Below are positions 17,180 to 27,872 of a DNA stretch of 64,000 nt, piece after piece. The stretch spans positions 1-64,000 of the forward strand of contig JBKBHI010000001.1 of assembly GCA_046297835.1 (NCBI GenBank). Reading direction: 5' to 3'. The DNA comes from CAMAVH01 sp046297835. Its GTDB lineage: Bacteria > Pseudomonadota > Alphaproteobacteria > SMXQ01. Made by a program: the position numbers and the translations under genes. The notes under the pieces are model-generated. The model had not been told where the DNA came from. It made no database searches and was given only the letters and a program-made list of their open reading frames with translations. The first letter of the stretch is position 1; each line of letters begins with the position of its first letter.

Positions 17180-17399
17180 CCGCTCACCCTGGAATGGGTC
17201 ATTGCAGCAGGGGCTTAACCTACGGGCCCGTGGCGTATGGGTGCGCTTACTTCAAACCGTTTGTGAGAACGGAATGAACCAAAGCCGACGACGTCCGTTA
17301 GTTCCCTGAAGCCGTATCTTTATTCCAGAACAGATCTTCCACACGACCACATCAGACGACAACATGGACCTACGGGCTCCGTTTCAGAGGAATAATAAA

Positions 17400-17909
17400 A
17401 TGTCTCTCCGCATCATCAGCGCTTTTGCCGCTGTTCTCCTGCTCGCGGCGTGCGAGACCGCTCCCAGCGATACTGGCGCGGCTTCGGGCGCTGGTGGGGC
17501 TTCCGCCGGCACCTCTTCGGCCGCGACCGGCCCGCGTCCGGGCACCCAGGAAGACCTGGTCGTCAACGTCGGCGACCGCATCTTCTTCGACTTCGACCAG
17601 TTCAGCGTCCGCCAGGACCAGCGCGCCGTGCTGGACCGTCAGGCCGCTTGGCTGAAGAAGTATCCGGAAGTCACCGTGACCGTCGAAGGCCATGCCGACG
17701 AGCGCGGCACCCGCGAATACAACATCGCGCTCGGCAACCGCCGCGCCACCGCCGCGAAGAACTATCTGGTCGCCCTCGGCATCAACCCGAACCGCGTCCA
17801 GACGATCTCCTACGGCAAGGAGCGTCCCGCGGTCGCCGGCTCGAACGAGCAGGCTTGGTCGCAGAATCGCCGCGCCGTGACCGTCGTCACCGCCCGCGCC
17901 GGTTCGTAA
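17400..17909 (+). CDS. pal: Peptidoglycan-associated lipoprotein Pal
   Basis: This 169-residue outer-membrane lipoprotein has a lipobox LLLAAC with the acylated cysteine at C18, a Ser/Gly/Ala-rich tether to about residue 50 and an OmpA-like peptidoglycan-binding domain. The domain shows FFDFDQFSVR and VEGHADERGTREYNIALGNRRA, including the conserved Asp and Arg that bind diaminopimelate. ATG 17400 follows AGAGGAAT; an in-frame start at 17364 would spoil the signal sequence. A terminator hairpin follows at 17961. Confidence 0.96.
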   Translation: MSLRIISAFAAVLLLAACETAPSDTGAASGAGGASAGTSSAATGPRPGTQEDLVVNVGDRIFFDFDQFSVRQDQRAVLDRQAAWLKKYPEVTVTVEGHADERGTREYNIALGNRRATAAKNYLVALGINPNRVQTISYGKERPAVAGSNEQAWSQNRRAVTVVTARAGS

Positions 17910-17960
17910 AGCTATCGCCAGCCGCCGGACGCTTCGCGGCGTCCGGCGACGGCTCGCGTA

Positions 17961-18009
17961 TAAGGCGCCTGTTCCCGGCTCCGGCCGATTCGGACAGGCG
18001 CCTTATTTA
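17961..18009 (+). terminator. Rho-independent terminator after pal
   Basis: TAAGGCGCCTGT (17961-17972) pairs perfectly with ACAGGCGCCTTA (17994-18005), followed by a short T-rich run. A second smaller hairpin (GCCGGACG/CGTCCGGC) lies at about 17933-17956, between the stop codon and this stem. Confidence 0.8.
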
Positions 18010-18092
18010 TGCCCGCTTTCCGGCGCGCAATGACGCCTCTGGCGTATCAGGCGTCGACATGGGCGGCGAAATCCGCCGGCCGATCCGGATTG

Positions 18093-18134
18093 GCGCTGGA
18101 TAATCAGCGCTGGATAATTAGCGCTGGATCACGG
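18093..18134. repeat. Three tandem 14-bp repeats upstream of cpoB
   Basis: GCGCTGGATAATCA (18093-18106) is followed by GCGCTGGATAATTA (18107-18120) and GCGCTGGATCACGG (18121-18134). They lie between the pal terminator and cpoB, 75 bases before the cpoB start, where a promoter would be expected. Confidence 0.8.
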
Positions 18135-18208
18135 GCCGGCTTTCGTGATTCGATTCGGTCCGCCCGCCGGCATCGGCTGCGGCCGGCATTTTCTTCGGCA
18201 ATGGGACT

Positions 18209-19186
18209 ATGGCGATGACCCGCGCTCCGCTTCTCATCCTCGCTTGCGCCGCTTTCCTCGGCGCGGCCCACCTGCAACCGGCCGCCGCCCAGAGCAGCGC
18301 CGAGATCCGCTCGCTGAGCGATCAGGTCGAGCGCTTGCAGCGCGAGCTCAACGTCCTGCAGCGCAACGTCTATCAGGGCCAGGGCGCGCGCCCCGCCACC
18401 GGGGGAGCCGCGCCCGCGCCGGGCGAGGCGGGCCGCGTCGCCGATCTGCAGATCCGGCTCGACGACATGGATTCGCGCATCAGCCAGCTCGTTGGCCAGA
18501 TCGAGGAGACCAACCACCGCATCGCCACGATGGAGCAGAAGTTCGAGCGCTTCTCCTCCGACCTCGACGTGCGCCTGAACGAATTGAGCGCCGCCGGCGG
18601 CGCGCCGCAGGCGGCGGCGGCCGCTCAAGGCATGAGCCGGCCGCAACCGATTCCGCCGGCCGGCGCCGGCGATCCGTCGCAGAACGCCACGACCAGCGGC
18701 AATCTCGGCACTCTGTCCGCCGGGTCCGCGCCGGTGCGCGCGGGGGCGCAAGCCAATGCGGGCCCGTCGCCCGCTTTGCAGGGCGCGGCCCTGCCCGACG
18801 GGACGCCGGACGAGCAGTATAAATACGCCTTCGGCTTGCTCAGCCGCGCCGATTATGCCGGCGCGGAGCGGGCGCTGTCGGCCTTCGTCGACAAGCATCC
18901 GACCCATTCGCTCGCCGGCAACGCGCAATATTGGCTCGGCGAAAGCTTCTATGCGCGCAACGACTTCAACGCGGCGGCGCGCGCCTTCGCCATCGGCTAT
19001 CAGAAATATCCCAAGAGCGCCAAAGCGCCGGACAATCTCTTGAAGCTCGGCCTGTCGCTCGGCAACCTCAACAAGCCGAAGGAAGCCTGCCAGTCCTACG
19101 CGCTGCTGAGAAAGGACTTCCCCAAGGCTCCCGCCGAGATTCTGCGCCGCGCCGACGGCGAGCAGAAGCGCCTGCGCTGCGCTTAA
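18209..19186 (+). CDS. cpoB: Cell division coordinator CpoB (YbgF)
   Basis: This 325-residue periplasmic protein has a signal peptide (to about AAAQ, residue 28), an N-terminal coiled coil for trimerisation (residues ~30-55, then ~75-110), a low-complexity linker and a C-terminal TPR domain from about residue 205 (DEQYKYAFGLLSRADYAGAERAL, YWLGESFYARNDFNAAARAF). In E. coli CpoB binds TolA and couples outer-membrane constriction with peptidoglycan synthesis. It is the last gene of the tol-pal cluster, separated from pal by a terminator, so it must have its own promoter in the 18010-18208 gap. Confidence 0.93.
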   Translation: MAMTRAPLLILACAAFLGAAHLQPAAAQSSAEIRSLSDQVERLQRELNVLQRNVYQGQGARPATGGAAPAPGEAGRVADLQIRLDDMDSRISQLVGQIEETNHRIATMEQKFERFSSDLDVRLNELSAAGGAPQAAAAAQGMSRPQPIPPAGAGDPSQNATTSGNLGTLSAGSAPVRAGAQANAGPSPALQGAALPDGTPDEQYKYAFGLLSRADYAGAERALSAFVDKHPTHSLAGNAQYWLGESFYARNDFNAAARAFAIGYQKYPKSAKAPDNLLKLGLSLGNLNKPKEACQSYALLRKDFPKAPAEILRRADGEQKRLRCA

Positions 19187-19286
19187 AGCCGCATACGGGG
19201 GACCGGCGCTTGGGGATAGTCACTCGCCGCTAAAAGAGAAACCGGGGACCGATAAGCCCGTCGCCGCGCGCGCCTTCGCCGCGGCG

Positions 19287-20603
19287 ATGGCCGCATTCGG
19301 GCCTTATCCAAAATCGCCGCATCTCGCCGTCGCCGTTTCGGGCGGCGCGGACAGTCTCGCCCTCGCCATGCTCGCCGACGCCTGGGCGCGGCGGCGCGGC
19401 GGAAGCGTCACCGCGCTCACCGTCGATCACGGCCTGCGGCGAGAGGCCGCCGCCGAGGCGCGCCAGGTCGGGCGCTGGCTGCGCGCCGCCGGCATCGCGC
19501 ACAAGATTTTGCGCTGGTCGCCGCCGCAAGCGCCGAAAGCCAACATCCAGATGCGCGCGCGCGAGGCGCGCTACGGTCTGATGGCCGACTGGTGCCGCGC
19601 TCATGGCATCGGCGATCTCTTGGTGGCGCACCACCAGGAAGACCAGGCCGAGACGTTCCTGCTGCGTCTCGCGCGCGGCAGCGGCCTCGACGGGCTGGCC
19701 GCCATGGCGGCGCAATCTTGGCGCGGCGAGCTGCGGCTGCTGCGCCCGCTGCTCGATGTGCCGAAGGCGGCGTTGATCGCCACGTTGAAGCGCCGCAAAC
19801 AGCCCTGGATCGAAGATCCGTCCAACGCCAATTCCGCCTATGCCCGCGTGCGGCTGCGCGCGCTGATGCCGGCGCTGGCCGCCGAGGGCCTGACCGCCGA
19901 GCGGCTCGCTGAAACCGCGGCGCGGCTCGGCCAAGCGCGCGCCGCGCTGGCCCTCGCGTGCGACGAGTTGCTGGCCCGCGCGGCCGAGACGCACGATGCC
20001 GGCTATGCCCGGATCGACGCCGCCGCCTTCGCCGCCGCGCCGCGCGAGGTGGCGCTGCGCGCGCTGGCGCGCCTGCTCGTCGCCTTCGGCGGCCAGGATT
20101 ACACGCCGCGTTACGACCGCCTGCGCCGCCTCGCCGACGAGATGTTCGCGGGCGGGGCGGCGGCGCGCACGCTCGCCGGCTGCCGCCTGCTGCCCGAGAT
20201 CGGCGGTGGGGGGGCGGACGTGCGCGTGCTGATCGTGCGCGAGACGCGCGATCTCGCGCCGCCGGTGGCGGCCGGTCCGGGGCCCGTCGCATGGGACGGC
20301 CGCTTCATCCTGACCATGACCGGCGCGCGCGCGAGGCGCGGCCTGACGCTCGGCGCGTTGGGCGAGGCGGGCTGGCGCGAGGCGCGCGCGCAGGGCGCGG
20401 AACTCGGGCTATTGCCGCGCGCGCTCGCGCCGACATTGCCGACGTTGCGCGACAAGGCCGGCCTGCTCGCGGTACCGCATCTTGCGTGGTCGCGCCCTCG
20501 CGGATTTGCGCGCGGAGCGCAAGCCTTTGGCCGATTTGACGATTATGTGATCGCCGGGCCCGCAACCAAACTGCGAAACGCGCCGGGCTTTAGGCTTGTT
20601 TAA
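19287..20603 (+). CDS. tilS: tRNA(Ile)-lysidine synthase
   Basis: This 438-residue protein is TilS, which converts the wobble cytidine of the minor tRNA-Ile(CAU) to lysidine with ATP and lysine. The PP-loop SGGADS (residues 18-23) is intact, and LTVDHGLR, HHQEDQAETFLLRLARGSG and RPLLDVPK are typical of the N-terminal domain; a divergent C-terminal domain follows. The N-terminus is a little short: the upstream in-frame sequence (PVAARAFAAAM) resembles homologues, but no start codon is seen there. Confidence 0.93.
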   Translation: MAAFGPYPKSPHLAVAVSGGADSLALAMLADAWARRRGGSVTALTVDHGLRREAAAEARQVGRWLRAAGIAHKILRWSPPQAPKANIQMRAREARYGLMADWCRAHGIGDLLVAHHQEDQAETFLLRLARGSGLDGLAAMAAQSWRGELRLLRPLLDVPKAALIATLKRRKQPWIEDPSNANSAYARVRLRALMPALAAEGLTAERLAETAARLGQARAALALACDELLARAAETHDAGYARIDAAAFAAAPREVALRALARLLVAFGGQDYTPRYDRLRRLADEMFAGGAAARTLAGCRLLPEIGGGGADVRVLIVRETRDLAPPVAAGPGPVAWDGRFILTMTGARARRGLTLGALGEAGWREARAQGAELGLLPRALAPTLPTLRDKAGLLAVPHLAWSRPRGFARGAQAFGRFDDYVIAGPATKLRNAPGFRLV

Positions 20604-20624
20604 GGGTATTTACGGCACTATCTA
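20596..20624 (+). promoter_or_regulatory. Candidate promoter of ftsH
   Basis: TTGTTT at 20596-20601 and TATCTA at 20619-20624 are 17 bases apart and overlap the end of tilS. The implied transcript start near 20631 lies downstream of ATG 20624 and upstream of GTG 20699, so it favours the GTG start for ftsH. Confidence 0.45.
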
Positions 20625-20698
20625 TGAACTTGCCGGCCGTCTGTGGGCCGGAACCGCGCGCCGCCGCTCGGCCGGCCGCGCTTGAAGCAGGGCCATCC

Positions 20699-22629
<1,931 letters not shown>

Positions 22630-22630
<1 letters not shown>

Positions 22631-23790
22631 TGATTCGCGCGCCGGGCGGCAGGCCCTCCGCACTTACCGATTTTGTGGTTTCAGACCGGGCCGCGCTTTA
22701 TGTGCGGCCCGATCCGATTCTTTGGCCGGCTGATCGTGAGAACGGCGAAGGATTGCTGCGCTTCGCTGGCGGCTCCGCTCATGTCGCGCGCGTCGAGCTG
22801 CTGGCGCGCGAGCCGAACCATCCGTCGCGCATCCACAGCTTCCATGTCTCGGTCGCCGAGTTGCGCGGCTGGGCGGCGGGGCAGGGCGGCGTGACCTTGC
22901 ATAAGATCGGCGAGGCGCTGGATCGCCTGTCGGCCAAGCGCCCGCCCTTCGCCGGGCTTGCGGGCCGAAACGACAAGAGGGGGCGCCCGCTCATCATGGG
23001 CGTCGTCAATGTCACGCCCGACAGCTTTTCCGACGGCGGGCGGCACGCCACGGCGGCCGCCGCCATCAAGCACGGCCAGGCGCTGATCGCCGCCGGCGCG
23101 GACATTCTCGACATCGGCGGGGAATCGACCCGTCCCGGCTCCGATCCGGTGGACGAGGCGGAGGAACTGCGCCGCGTCATCCCCGTCATCGAGGGTCTGG
23201 CCGGGCAGGGCGCGGCCCTCTCCATCGACACCTCCAAGGCCGCCGTCATGACCGCGGCGGTCAAAGCCGGCGCGGCCGTCATCAACGACGTGCGCGCGCT
23301 CGACGCTGATCCCGCGGCGCTCGACGCCGCCGCCGCGTCCGGCGCATGGGTTGCGCTGATGCATTGCCAGGGCGAGCCCAAGACCATGCAGGCCGCGCCC
23401 CGCTACGACCATGCGGCGCTCGACGTGTTCGACTATCTCGCGGGCCGCATCGAAGCCTGCGAGGCCGCGGGCATCGCGCGCGGCAAAATCGCCGTCGATC
23501 CCGGCATCGGCTTCGGCAAGACGCTGGAGCATAATCTGGCGCTGCTGCGCGGCCTGGCGCTTTATCAGTCGCTTGGGCAACCCGTGCTGCTCGGCGTCTC
23601 GCGCAAAAGCTTCATTGGCCGCATGGTCGGCGAGAGCGATCCCGGCCACAAAGACCCGAGCGCGCGCCTGCCCGGCTCGCTCGCCGCCGCGCTGGCCGGC
23701 CTCGACGCCGGCGCCGACATGCTGCGCGTCCACGACGTCGCCGAGACGGCCCAGGCCGTCGTCGTCTGGCGGGCGCTGAAGGGGCTCTAG
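22630..23790 (+). CDS. folP: Dihydropteroate synthase with N-terminal extension
   Basis: The TIM-barrel core (from about residue 120) condenses 6-hydroxymethyl-dihydropterin pyrophosphate with p-aminobenzoate. It has MGVVNVTPDSFSDGG, DIGGESTRPGS, SIDTSK, INDVRA, DPGIGFGKT and GVSRKSFIG, all expected motifs. About 118 residues precede the core and are not needed for the barrel; similar extensions occur in some alphaproteobacterial FolP proteins (from memory). The start overlaps the ftsH stop as TGATG; a GTG at 22627 directly before it is an alternative. Confidence 0.93.
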
Positions 23791-23863
23791 CCCTGAGGTG
23801 GCGGTCGCCCCTGATTCCGTTGTAGAATCTGGCGATATAAGAATCACAACGTCTGATACGCCC

Positions 23864-25234
23864 ATGACCCGCAAATATTTCGGCACCGACGGTATCCGCG
23901 GCACCGCCAATATCGCGCCGATGACCGCCGATGTGGCGCTCGCGGTCGGCCAGGCGGCGGGCGCGGAGTTCACCCGCGGCGGCCATCGCCACCGCGTCGT
24001 CATCGGCAAGGACACGCGCCTGTCGGGCTACATGATCGAGCCGGCGCTGACCGCCGGCTTCATCTCGGTCGGCATGGACGTCACGCTCGTCGGCCCGCTG
24101 CCGACGCCGGCCGTGGCGATGCTGACGCGCTCCTTGCGCTGCGATCTCGGCGTGATGATCTCCGCCTCGCACAATCCGTTCGAGGATAACGGCATCAAAT
24201 TGTTCGGGCCGGACGGCTTCAAGCTGTCCGACGAGGTCGAGGCGCGCATCGAAGCGCGCATGGCCGGCGACATCGCCATCGCTGCCGCCGCGCCGGACAA
24301 GCTCGGCCGCGCCGTGCGCCTGGAAGACGCGGTCGGCCGCTACATCGAGTTCGTCAAGAACACCTTCCCCAAGGGCCTTACCCTCGACGGCATGAAGATC
24401 GTCGTCGATTGCGCCCATGGCGCGGCCTACAAGGTCGCGCCCACGGTGCTGCGCGAGCTGGGCGCGGACGTGATCGCGCTCGGCGTCGCGCCCGACGGGT
24501 TCAACATCAACCGCGACTGCGGCTCGACCTATCCGCAAGCCATGATGCGCGAGGTCGTGGCGCAGAAGGCCGATCTCGGCCTGGCGCTCGACGGCGACGC
24601 CGACCGCCTGGTGGCGTGCGACGAGAAAGGCCAGCTGCTCGACGGCGACCAGTTGATGGCGCTGGTGGCGGGCAACCTGCATCGCGCCGGCCGTCTCGCC
24701 GGCAACACCGTGGTCGCCACGGTCATGTCGAACCTCGGCCTGGAGAAGCATCTCGCGTCGCAGGGCGTCAAGCTCGAGCGCGCGCCGGTCGGCGACCGCT
24801 ATGTCGTCGAGCGCATGCGCGAGGCTGGTTTCAATGTCGGCGGCGAGCAGTCGGGCCATATCATCCTCGGCGATTTCGCCACCACCGGCGACGGGCTGAT
24901 CGCTGCGCTGCAAGTGCTGGCCGCCTGCCGCGAAGCGGGCAAGCCGGCGAGCCAGGTGGCGCGCCTGTTCAAACCCTATCCGCAGCTATTGAAGAACGTG
25001 CGGTTTAACGGCCAACCCAATGGTGGAGGCGGGCCGCTCGAAGACGAGGCCGTGCTGCGCGCCATCCGCGACGGCGAGGCCAAGCTCGCGGGCAACGGCC
25101 GCCTGCTGATCCGCAAGTCCGGCACCGAGCCGCTGATCCGCGTCATGGCGGAAGGCGAGGACGAGGCGGCCATCGGCCGCGTCGTCGACGACATCTGCGC
25201 CGCCATCGCCCGCGTCGCCGGCGCGGCCGCCTGA
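23864..25234 (+). CDS. glmM: Phosphoglucosamine mutase
   Basis: This 456-residue enzyme converts glucosamine 6-phosphate to glucosamine 1-phosphate for cell-wall precursors. The phosphoserine active site is S102 in MISASHNPFEDNG, the metal loop is DGDADR and the C-terminal phosphate-binding loop is RKSGTEPLIRVMAEG. ATG 23864 gives MTRKYFGTDGIRG, the standard start; a longer frame to 23798 is not needed. The order ftsH-folP-glmM is conserved widely in proteobacteria, and thiD follows after four bases. Confidence 0.97.
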   Translation: MTRKYFGTDGIRGTANIAPMTADVALAVGQAAGAEFTRGGHRHRVVIGKDTRLSGYMIEPALTAGFISVGMDVTLVGPLPTPAVAMLTRSLRCDLGVMISASHNPFEDNGIKLFGPDGFKLSDEVEARIEARMAGDIAIAAAAPDKLGRAVRLEDAVGRYIEFVKNTFPKGLTLDGMKIVVDCAHGAAYKVAPTVLRELGADVIALGVAPDGFNINRDCGSTYPQAMMREVVAQKADLGLALDGDADRLVACDEKGQLLDGDQLMALVAGNLHRAGRLAGNTVVATVMSNLGLEKHLASQGVKLERAPVGDRYVVERMREAGFNVGGEQSGHIILGDFATTGDGLIAALQVLAACREAGKPASQVARLFKPYPQLLKNVRFNGQPNGGGGPLEDEAVLRAIRDGEAKLAGNGRLLIRKSGTEPLIRVMAEGEDEAAIGRVVDDICAAIARVAGAAA

Positions 25235-25238
25235 GACG

Positions 25239-26066
25239 ATGCCCGACCGGATCAAAGGGCGCGTGCTGATCGTCGCCGGGTCCGACTCGGGCGGCGGGGC
25301 GGGCATCCAGGCCGATCTCAAGACCGTCACCGCCCTCGGCGCTTACGGCGCGACGGCGATCACGGCGCTCACCGCGCAGAACACCACCGGCGTGCATGGC
25401 GTGCTCGGCGTCGAGCCCGCTTTCATCGCGCGGCAGATGGAGCTGGTGCTGACCGACATCGGCGCCGACGCGATCAAGACCGGCATGCTGCACAACGCCG
25501 AAGTGATCGAGACGGTTGCGGCGGCGCTCGAGCGCCACGCGCCGCTGACGCCCGTGGTGGTCGATCCGGTGATGGTCGCCAAGGGCGGCGCGTCGCTGCT
25601 CGACGCTTCCGCGACCGACACGCTCAAGCGCCGGCTGCTGCCGCGCGCCGCCGTGCTGACGCCGAACATTCCCGAAGCCGAGGCGCTGACCGGCCGGACC
25701 ATCGTCAGCGTCGAGGACATGCGCGCCGCCGCGCTGGCGCTGCTGGCGATGGGGCCGCGCGCCGTGCTGGTGAAGGGCGGCCATCGCGACGGACCGATGG
25801 TGGTCGATCTCCTGGCGCAGCGGGGCGAAGGCGAGCCGCGCGTCGAAAGCTTCCGCAGCAAGCGCATCGCCACCCGCCACACCCACGGCACCGGCTGCAC
25901 CCTGGCCTCGGCCATCGCCGCCGGTCTCGCTCAAGGGCTCGAACTGGCGGACGCGGTGCGGCGCGCCCGCGCCTATGTGCTAAAGGCGCTGAAAACCGCG
26001 CCCGGCTTCGGCCAAGGTCACGGACCTTTGAACCACGGCCATACGGTTCGCCCGTTCAAAGGCTGA
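25239..26066 (+). CDS. thiD: Hydroxymethylpyrimidine/phosphomethylpyrimidine kinase
   Basis: This 275-residue ribokinase-fold enzyme phosphorylates HMP and HMP-P for thiamine synthesis, feeding ThiE (5839). Visible motifs are AGSDSGGGAGIQADLK at the N-terminus, TALTAQNTTGV, DPVMVAKGG, LTPNIPEAEALTG and THGTGCTLASAIAAGLA with the catalytic anion hole. It lies four bases after glmM and probably shares its transcript. The 212 bases between it and the next chosen start show no gene. Confidence 0.95.
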   Translation: MPDRIKGRVLIVAGSDSGGGAGIQADLKTVTALGAYGATAITALTAQNTTGVHGVLGVEPAFIARQMELVLTDIGADAIKTGMLHNAEVIETVAAALERHAPLTPVVVDPVMVAKGGASLLDASATDTLKRRLLPRAAVLTPNIPEAEALTGRTIVSVEDMRAAALALLAMGPRAVLVKGGHRDGPMVVDLLAQRGEGEPRVESFRSKRIATRHTHGTGCTLASAIAAGLAQGLELADAVRRARAYVLKALKTAPGFGQGHGPLNHGHTVRPFKG

Positions 26067-26278
26067 CCTGCGGCACCCGGCAAATCCTGAGAAATCTTCA
26101 TCTTTACGCGACGGGTCGCGCGGTTCGGCGCGTTCTAATCAGTACGGCGGCCTTCTTTGCCAGCGTGGCAAGCGAAGCCCATCTATGAGACAGTTCCGTC
26201 CAAGGACGCGCCGGTTCGCAGGAGCCGGTAAGCGTCCCTCAGCCAGTGCGGCGGGCGGCGAAAGGCGCGGGACGACAG

Positions 26279-27865
26279 ATGCGTAAATTGTGGGTCGCGA
26301 TTCCGGTGGTTGGCCTGTTGGTTGCCGGCGGAACTTATGCCGCCGTCTCGCGCGGCGCGGACGGTCCGGCCTATCGCACGGCCAAGGTCGAGCGCGGGGC
26401 CATCGTCAGCGGCGTCTCGGCCAGCGGCACGCTCGCGGCCGTGGTCACGGTGCAGGTCGGCAGCCAGATTTCCGGCCTGGTGAAAGAGCTGCTGGTCGAT
26501 TTCAACTCGGAGGTGCGCGCCGGTCAGCTCATCGCGCGGCTCGATCCGGCGACCTTCGAAGCGCGGCTCAAGCAGGCTGAAGCCGATTTGGCGCTGGCCA
26601 AGGCGAGCGTGAAAACGCAGCAGGCCTCCGTGATGAAATCGCGCGCCAGTCTCGCCAACGCCGAGAAAGATTTGACGCGCCAGCGCGCGCTGTCCAAGGA
26701 AGGCTACGCCGCCGCCGCCACGCTCGAGAAATCGCAATCGGTCTTCGACACGGCGCAGGCCGAGCTCGGCATGGCGCAAGCCCAGGTCGAGAACGCCGAA
26801 GCCATGGTGATGAAGCAGGAAGCCGCGGTCAACGTGGCGCGCATCGATCTCGACCGCACCTACATCCGCGCGCCGGTCGACGGCACGGTGATTAGCCGCG
26901 ACGTCGATGTCGGCCAGACGGTGGCGGCGACGATGTCGGCGCCGGTGCTGTTCAAGATCGCGCAGGATTTGCACAAGATGCAGGTCGAGGTGCGCGTCGA
27001 CGAGGCCGATGTCGGCCGCATCCGCGAGGGCCAGCGCGCCAGCTTCACCGTCGATTCCTTTCAGGGCCGCACCTTCGTCGGCGCCGTGTCGCAGATTCGC
27101 AAGGCGGCGACGACGATCCAGAACGTCGTGACCTACAGCGTGCTGGTCTCGGCCGACAACGACGATCTGCGCCTGTTGCCGGGCTTGACCGCCAACGTCC
27201 GCATCGTCATCGACGAACGCGCCAACGTGTCGAAAATCCCCAACGCGGCTTTGCGTTTCCGCCCGGTCGGCGTGAGCGCCGGCGAGCCCGCCGCGCCGGC
27301 TGACGAAGGCGTGCCGGTTGCCGCCGCGCCGCCAGCCGGTCCGCAGCGCGTCGCCGCTCGCGCCAACGAGGGGCCGAGCAGCGAATCGCAGACCGTCGAG
27401 CAGATGACCAAGCTGCTCGATCTGACGCCCGACCAGCAGCAGCAGTTGCGCGCCCTGGTCGCCGAGCAGCGCGAGCGCTTGGCGGCCCAGCGCACGCAGG
27501 CGCGCCAGCCTGACGGCCCGCCCGGCGCTCCGCCGGCCGGCGAAGTGTCGGGCGCGCAACGAGCCAATCTGCAACGCGCCCGCGCCCAATTCGACACCGC
27601 TTTGGGCGCGATCCTGACGGCCGAGCAACAGGCCAAGCTGCAGGCCTCGCGCGTGGCGCGCGGGGAAGCGGCCGGCGCGCGGCGCGGCCAGGTTTGGGTG
27701 CTGGAGAACGGCCGGCCCAAGGCGATCAATGTCGTGACCGGCGTGACCGACGGTGGCTTCACCGAATTGCTGCGCGGCGACATCAAGGATGGCCAGGAGG
27801 TCATCGTCGGCCTCAACTTCGCCGCCAAGAGCGCCTCGAGCGGCATGCCGCGCATCGGCTTCTGA
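26279..27865 (+). CDS. MacA-like periplasmic adaptor with inserted LTxxQ segment
   Basis: This 528-residue membrane-fusion protein has an N-terminal membrane anchor (LWVAIPVVGLLVAGGTYAAV), a lipoyl-like half motif (SGTLAAVVTVQVGSQISG), a coiled-coil hairpin (about 95-185), the second lipoyl half (TYIRAPVDGTVISRDVDVGQ) and a beta-barrel. At about 330-468 (bases ~27263-27685) an extra segment with Pro/Ala linkers carries LTPDQ (382-386) and LTAEQ (446-450), before the membrane-proximal domain resumes (GQVWVLENGRPKAINVVTGV). LTxxQ motifs mark Spy/CpxP-type periplasmic sensors. ATG 26279 was chosen over GTG 26246. It forms an operon with the ATPase and permease that follow. Confidence 0.88.
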   Translation: MRKLWVAIPVVGLLVAGGTYAAVSRGADGPAYRTAKVERGAIVSGVSASGTLAAVVTVQVGSQISGLVKELLVDFNSEVRAGQLIARLDPATFEARLKQAEADLALAKASVKTQQASVMKSRASLANAEKDLTRQRALSKEGYAAAATLEKSQSVFDTAQAELGMAQAQVENAEAMVMKQEAAVNVARIDLDRTYIRAPVDGTVISRDVDVGQTVAATMSAPVLFKIAQDLHKMQVEVRVDEADVGRIREGQRASFTVDSFQGRTFVGAVSQIRKAATTIQNVVTYSVLVSADNDDLRLLPGLTANVRIVIDERANVSKIPNAALRFRPVGVSAGEPAAPADEGVPVAAAPPAGPQRVAARANEGPSSESQTVEQMTKLLDLTPDQQQQLRALVAEQRERLAAQRTQARQPDGPPGAPPAGEVSGAQRANLQRARAQFDTALGAILTAEQQAKLQASRVARGEAAGARRGQVWVLENGRPKAINVVTGVTDGGFTELLRGDIKDGQEVIVGLNFAAKSASSGMPRIGF

Positions 27866-27872
27866 GCCGGCG

